Shown piece by piece: positions 12,644 through 13,479 of a stretch of DNA of 13,479 nucleotides. Under the pieces are notes generated by a model that was not told the DNA's origin, did no database searches, and was given only the letters and a program-made list of their open reading frames with translations. The DNA lies in contig CAZKND010000032.1 in the NCBI GenBank assembly GCA_964554215.1, positions 1 through 13,479 on the forward strand, read 5' to 3'. A program made the translations under genes and the position numbers. Source of the stretch: CAYLJV01 sp964554215 (GTDB lineage: Archaea; Hadarchaeota; Hadarchaeia; Hadarchaeales; JAGGTB01). Numbering within the stretch: the stretch's first letter is position 1; the number at the start of each line of letters is the position of its first letter.

Positions 12644-13312
12644 TTGACTGATAAGGTAATAGCCAAAGGTGCGGAGGCGAATCTAATTCTGAAGGATTTT
12701 TCGGATTTATTCTTTTCTTGTGATGGGCCAGGTGAAGTTTTGATTAAACGTAGAATACCGAAAGAGTACCGTAATGATAAGTTGGATAAGGATCTCCGAG
12801 ATTTTCGAACAGTACATGAAGCTAAACTTTTGACAGATGCAAAAAAAGCAGGGGTGCCTACGCCGGTAATTTATCGGGTTGATAGGAAAGATATGGAGAT
12901 AATAATGGAATATGTTGAAGGCGAGGCGATTAAGGAGCTTTTGGAGGGTTTAGATTCTTCCAAGAGAAAAAATATTTGCAGGAGGATTGGCCGACAGATT
13001 GCTCGACTTCATGATAGTGGCATTATCCATGGGGATTTAACCACTTCTAATATGATTTTCACTGAGGATGAAAATATTTATTTCATTGATTTTGGGTTAG
13101 GGGAAAACAATTCATCGACTGAAGCGAGAGGTACGGATATTCATTTACTGCACAGGACCTTAAAAAGCACTCATTTCGAAGTAGCGGCAGAATCTTACGA
13201 AGCAATTCTGGAAGGATATAAGGATGAGATGGGAGAGGAGGCTGAAGTGGTAGTTGAGAGAGTTGGGGAGATAGAGAGAAGAGGAAGATACGTCAAAAAA
13301 GATGATCGATAG
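12644..13312 (+). CDS. bud32: KEOPS subunit Bud32, small atypical kinase/ATPase
   Basis: 222 residues from TTG 12644. Kinase features: KGAEA (8-12) in place of a glycine loop; the ATP-binding Lys35 in VLIKRR; Glu59 in HEAKLL; IMEYVEGEAI (hinge, about 87-96); the catalytic loop HGDLTTSN (129-136); and the metal-binding DFG (149-151). Bud32 (PRPK) is the ATPase/kinase subunit that activates Kae1 in KEOPS. The end (GRYVKK) is the usual basic tail with the R-x-R/K pattern. An ATG at 12635 overlaps the kae1 stop by 8 nt, but GGAGG (12629-12633) would touch it. The TTG at 12644 has that Shine-Dalgarno 10 nt upstream and sits 1 nt after the kae1 stop, as at two other junctions here, so I prefer it. 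The difference is only 3 residues. Confidence 0.95.
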   Translation: MTDKVIAKGAEANLILKDFSDLFFSCDGPGEVLIKRRIPKEYRNDKLDKDLRDFRTVHEAKLLTDAKKAGVPTPVIYRVDRKDMEIIMEYVEGEAIKELLEGLDSSKRKNICRRIGRQIARLHDSGIIHGDLTTSNMIFTEDENIYFIDFGLGENNSSTEARGTDIHLLHRTLKSTHFEVAAESYEAILEGYKDEMGEEAEVVVERVGEIERRGRYVKKDDR

Positions 13313-13479
13313 TCAGTTGTAAAGGATTTTTATCTATTTACTTGCTAACATTTTTGCTAGAGTTTTATTTAAAGAAATTATTTTGTTTGCTAGATACATG
13401 ATGTTTAGTTGGGTTTTTAGTTATGGTTAAGTAATATCTTATCTAACTGTGTACTGATAACATGACTTTAAAATTTGTA
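13313..13479. other. Intergenic tail, no gene seen
   Basis: Strongly AT-rich. T-rich stretches such as GGATTTTTATC (13324-13334) may end the kae1-bud32 transcript. No ORF longer than about 10 codons and no convincing hairpin. A TTTATTTAAAG element near 13365 could be a promoter for a gene beyond the window. Confidence 0.5.

Noticed and set aside
1..13479. Defence system, CRISPR array, insertion sequence or integrated element
   Set aside because: No direct-repeat-spacer pattern, transposase, integrase, toxin-antitoxin pair or nuclease-helicase gene was found; almost every gene is a recognisable core archaeal gene.

Overview
This is an AT-rich archaeal chromosome segment. Archaeal identity is secure. 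It encodes TFB, RNA polymerase subunit Rpo7 (RpoE'), Spt4, the DUF359 GTP-dependent dephospho-CoA kinase, ribosomal proteins S24e and S27ae, Kae1 and Bud32, and the genes sit behind TATA boxes. A methanogen- or haloarchaeon-related lineage fits the TFB and Kae1 sequences. The acidic tails on two ribosomal proteins, combined with low GC and abundant lysine, would suit a moderately halophilic, low-GC group such as Methanonatronarchaeia or MSBL1; that placement is a guess. The run of exactly 100 N marks a draft scaffold.

Layout. Positions 1-95 hold the last 30 codons of a membrane pyrophosphatase (+). Three minus-strand genes follow: a flavin-reductase-like protein, a RimI-type acetyltransferase and a tandem SIS-domain sugar-phosphate isomerase-like protein. 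A DUF89 phosphatase (+) converges on a low-molecular-weight phosphatase (-) with only 2 nt between the stops. Then comes tfb (+), with a strong TATA box and a structured leader of about 150 nt. It converges on a radical SAM protein with a C-terminal helix-hairpin-helix (-). From there a well-known archaeal information-processing cluster runs rightwards: GPN-loop GTPase, rpo7-spt4-dephospho-CoA kinase, rps24e-rps27ae, kae1-bud32. A minus-strand coiled-coil gene interrupts it between rps27ae and kae1.

How the genes work together. TFB, Rpo7 and Spt4 act in transcription initiation and elongation. S24e and S27ae belong to the small ribosomal subunit. Kae1 and Bud32 are the catalytic and kinase subunits of KEOPS, which makes t6A on ANN-decoding tRNAs. 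The DUF359 kinase performs the last step of CoA synthesis, and the DUF89 protein may remove damaged phospho-metabolites, possibly of the same pathway. The window is mostly core genome, with no mobile element, CRISPR array, tRNA or rRNA.

Most worth a second look: the folded tfb leader, whose two possible helices share the same bases and one of which reaches the Shine-Dalgarno; a repeated stop-T-TTG junction between co-directional genes; a 17-bp palindrome at the SIS gene start; the two-domain hexuloisomerase-like protein; and acidic-tail DNA shared by the two ribosomal protein genes around the assembly gap.
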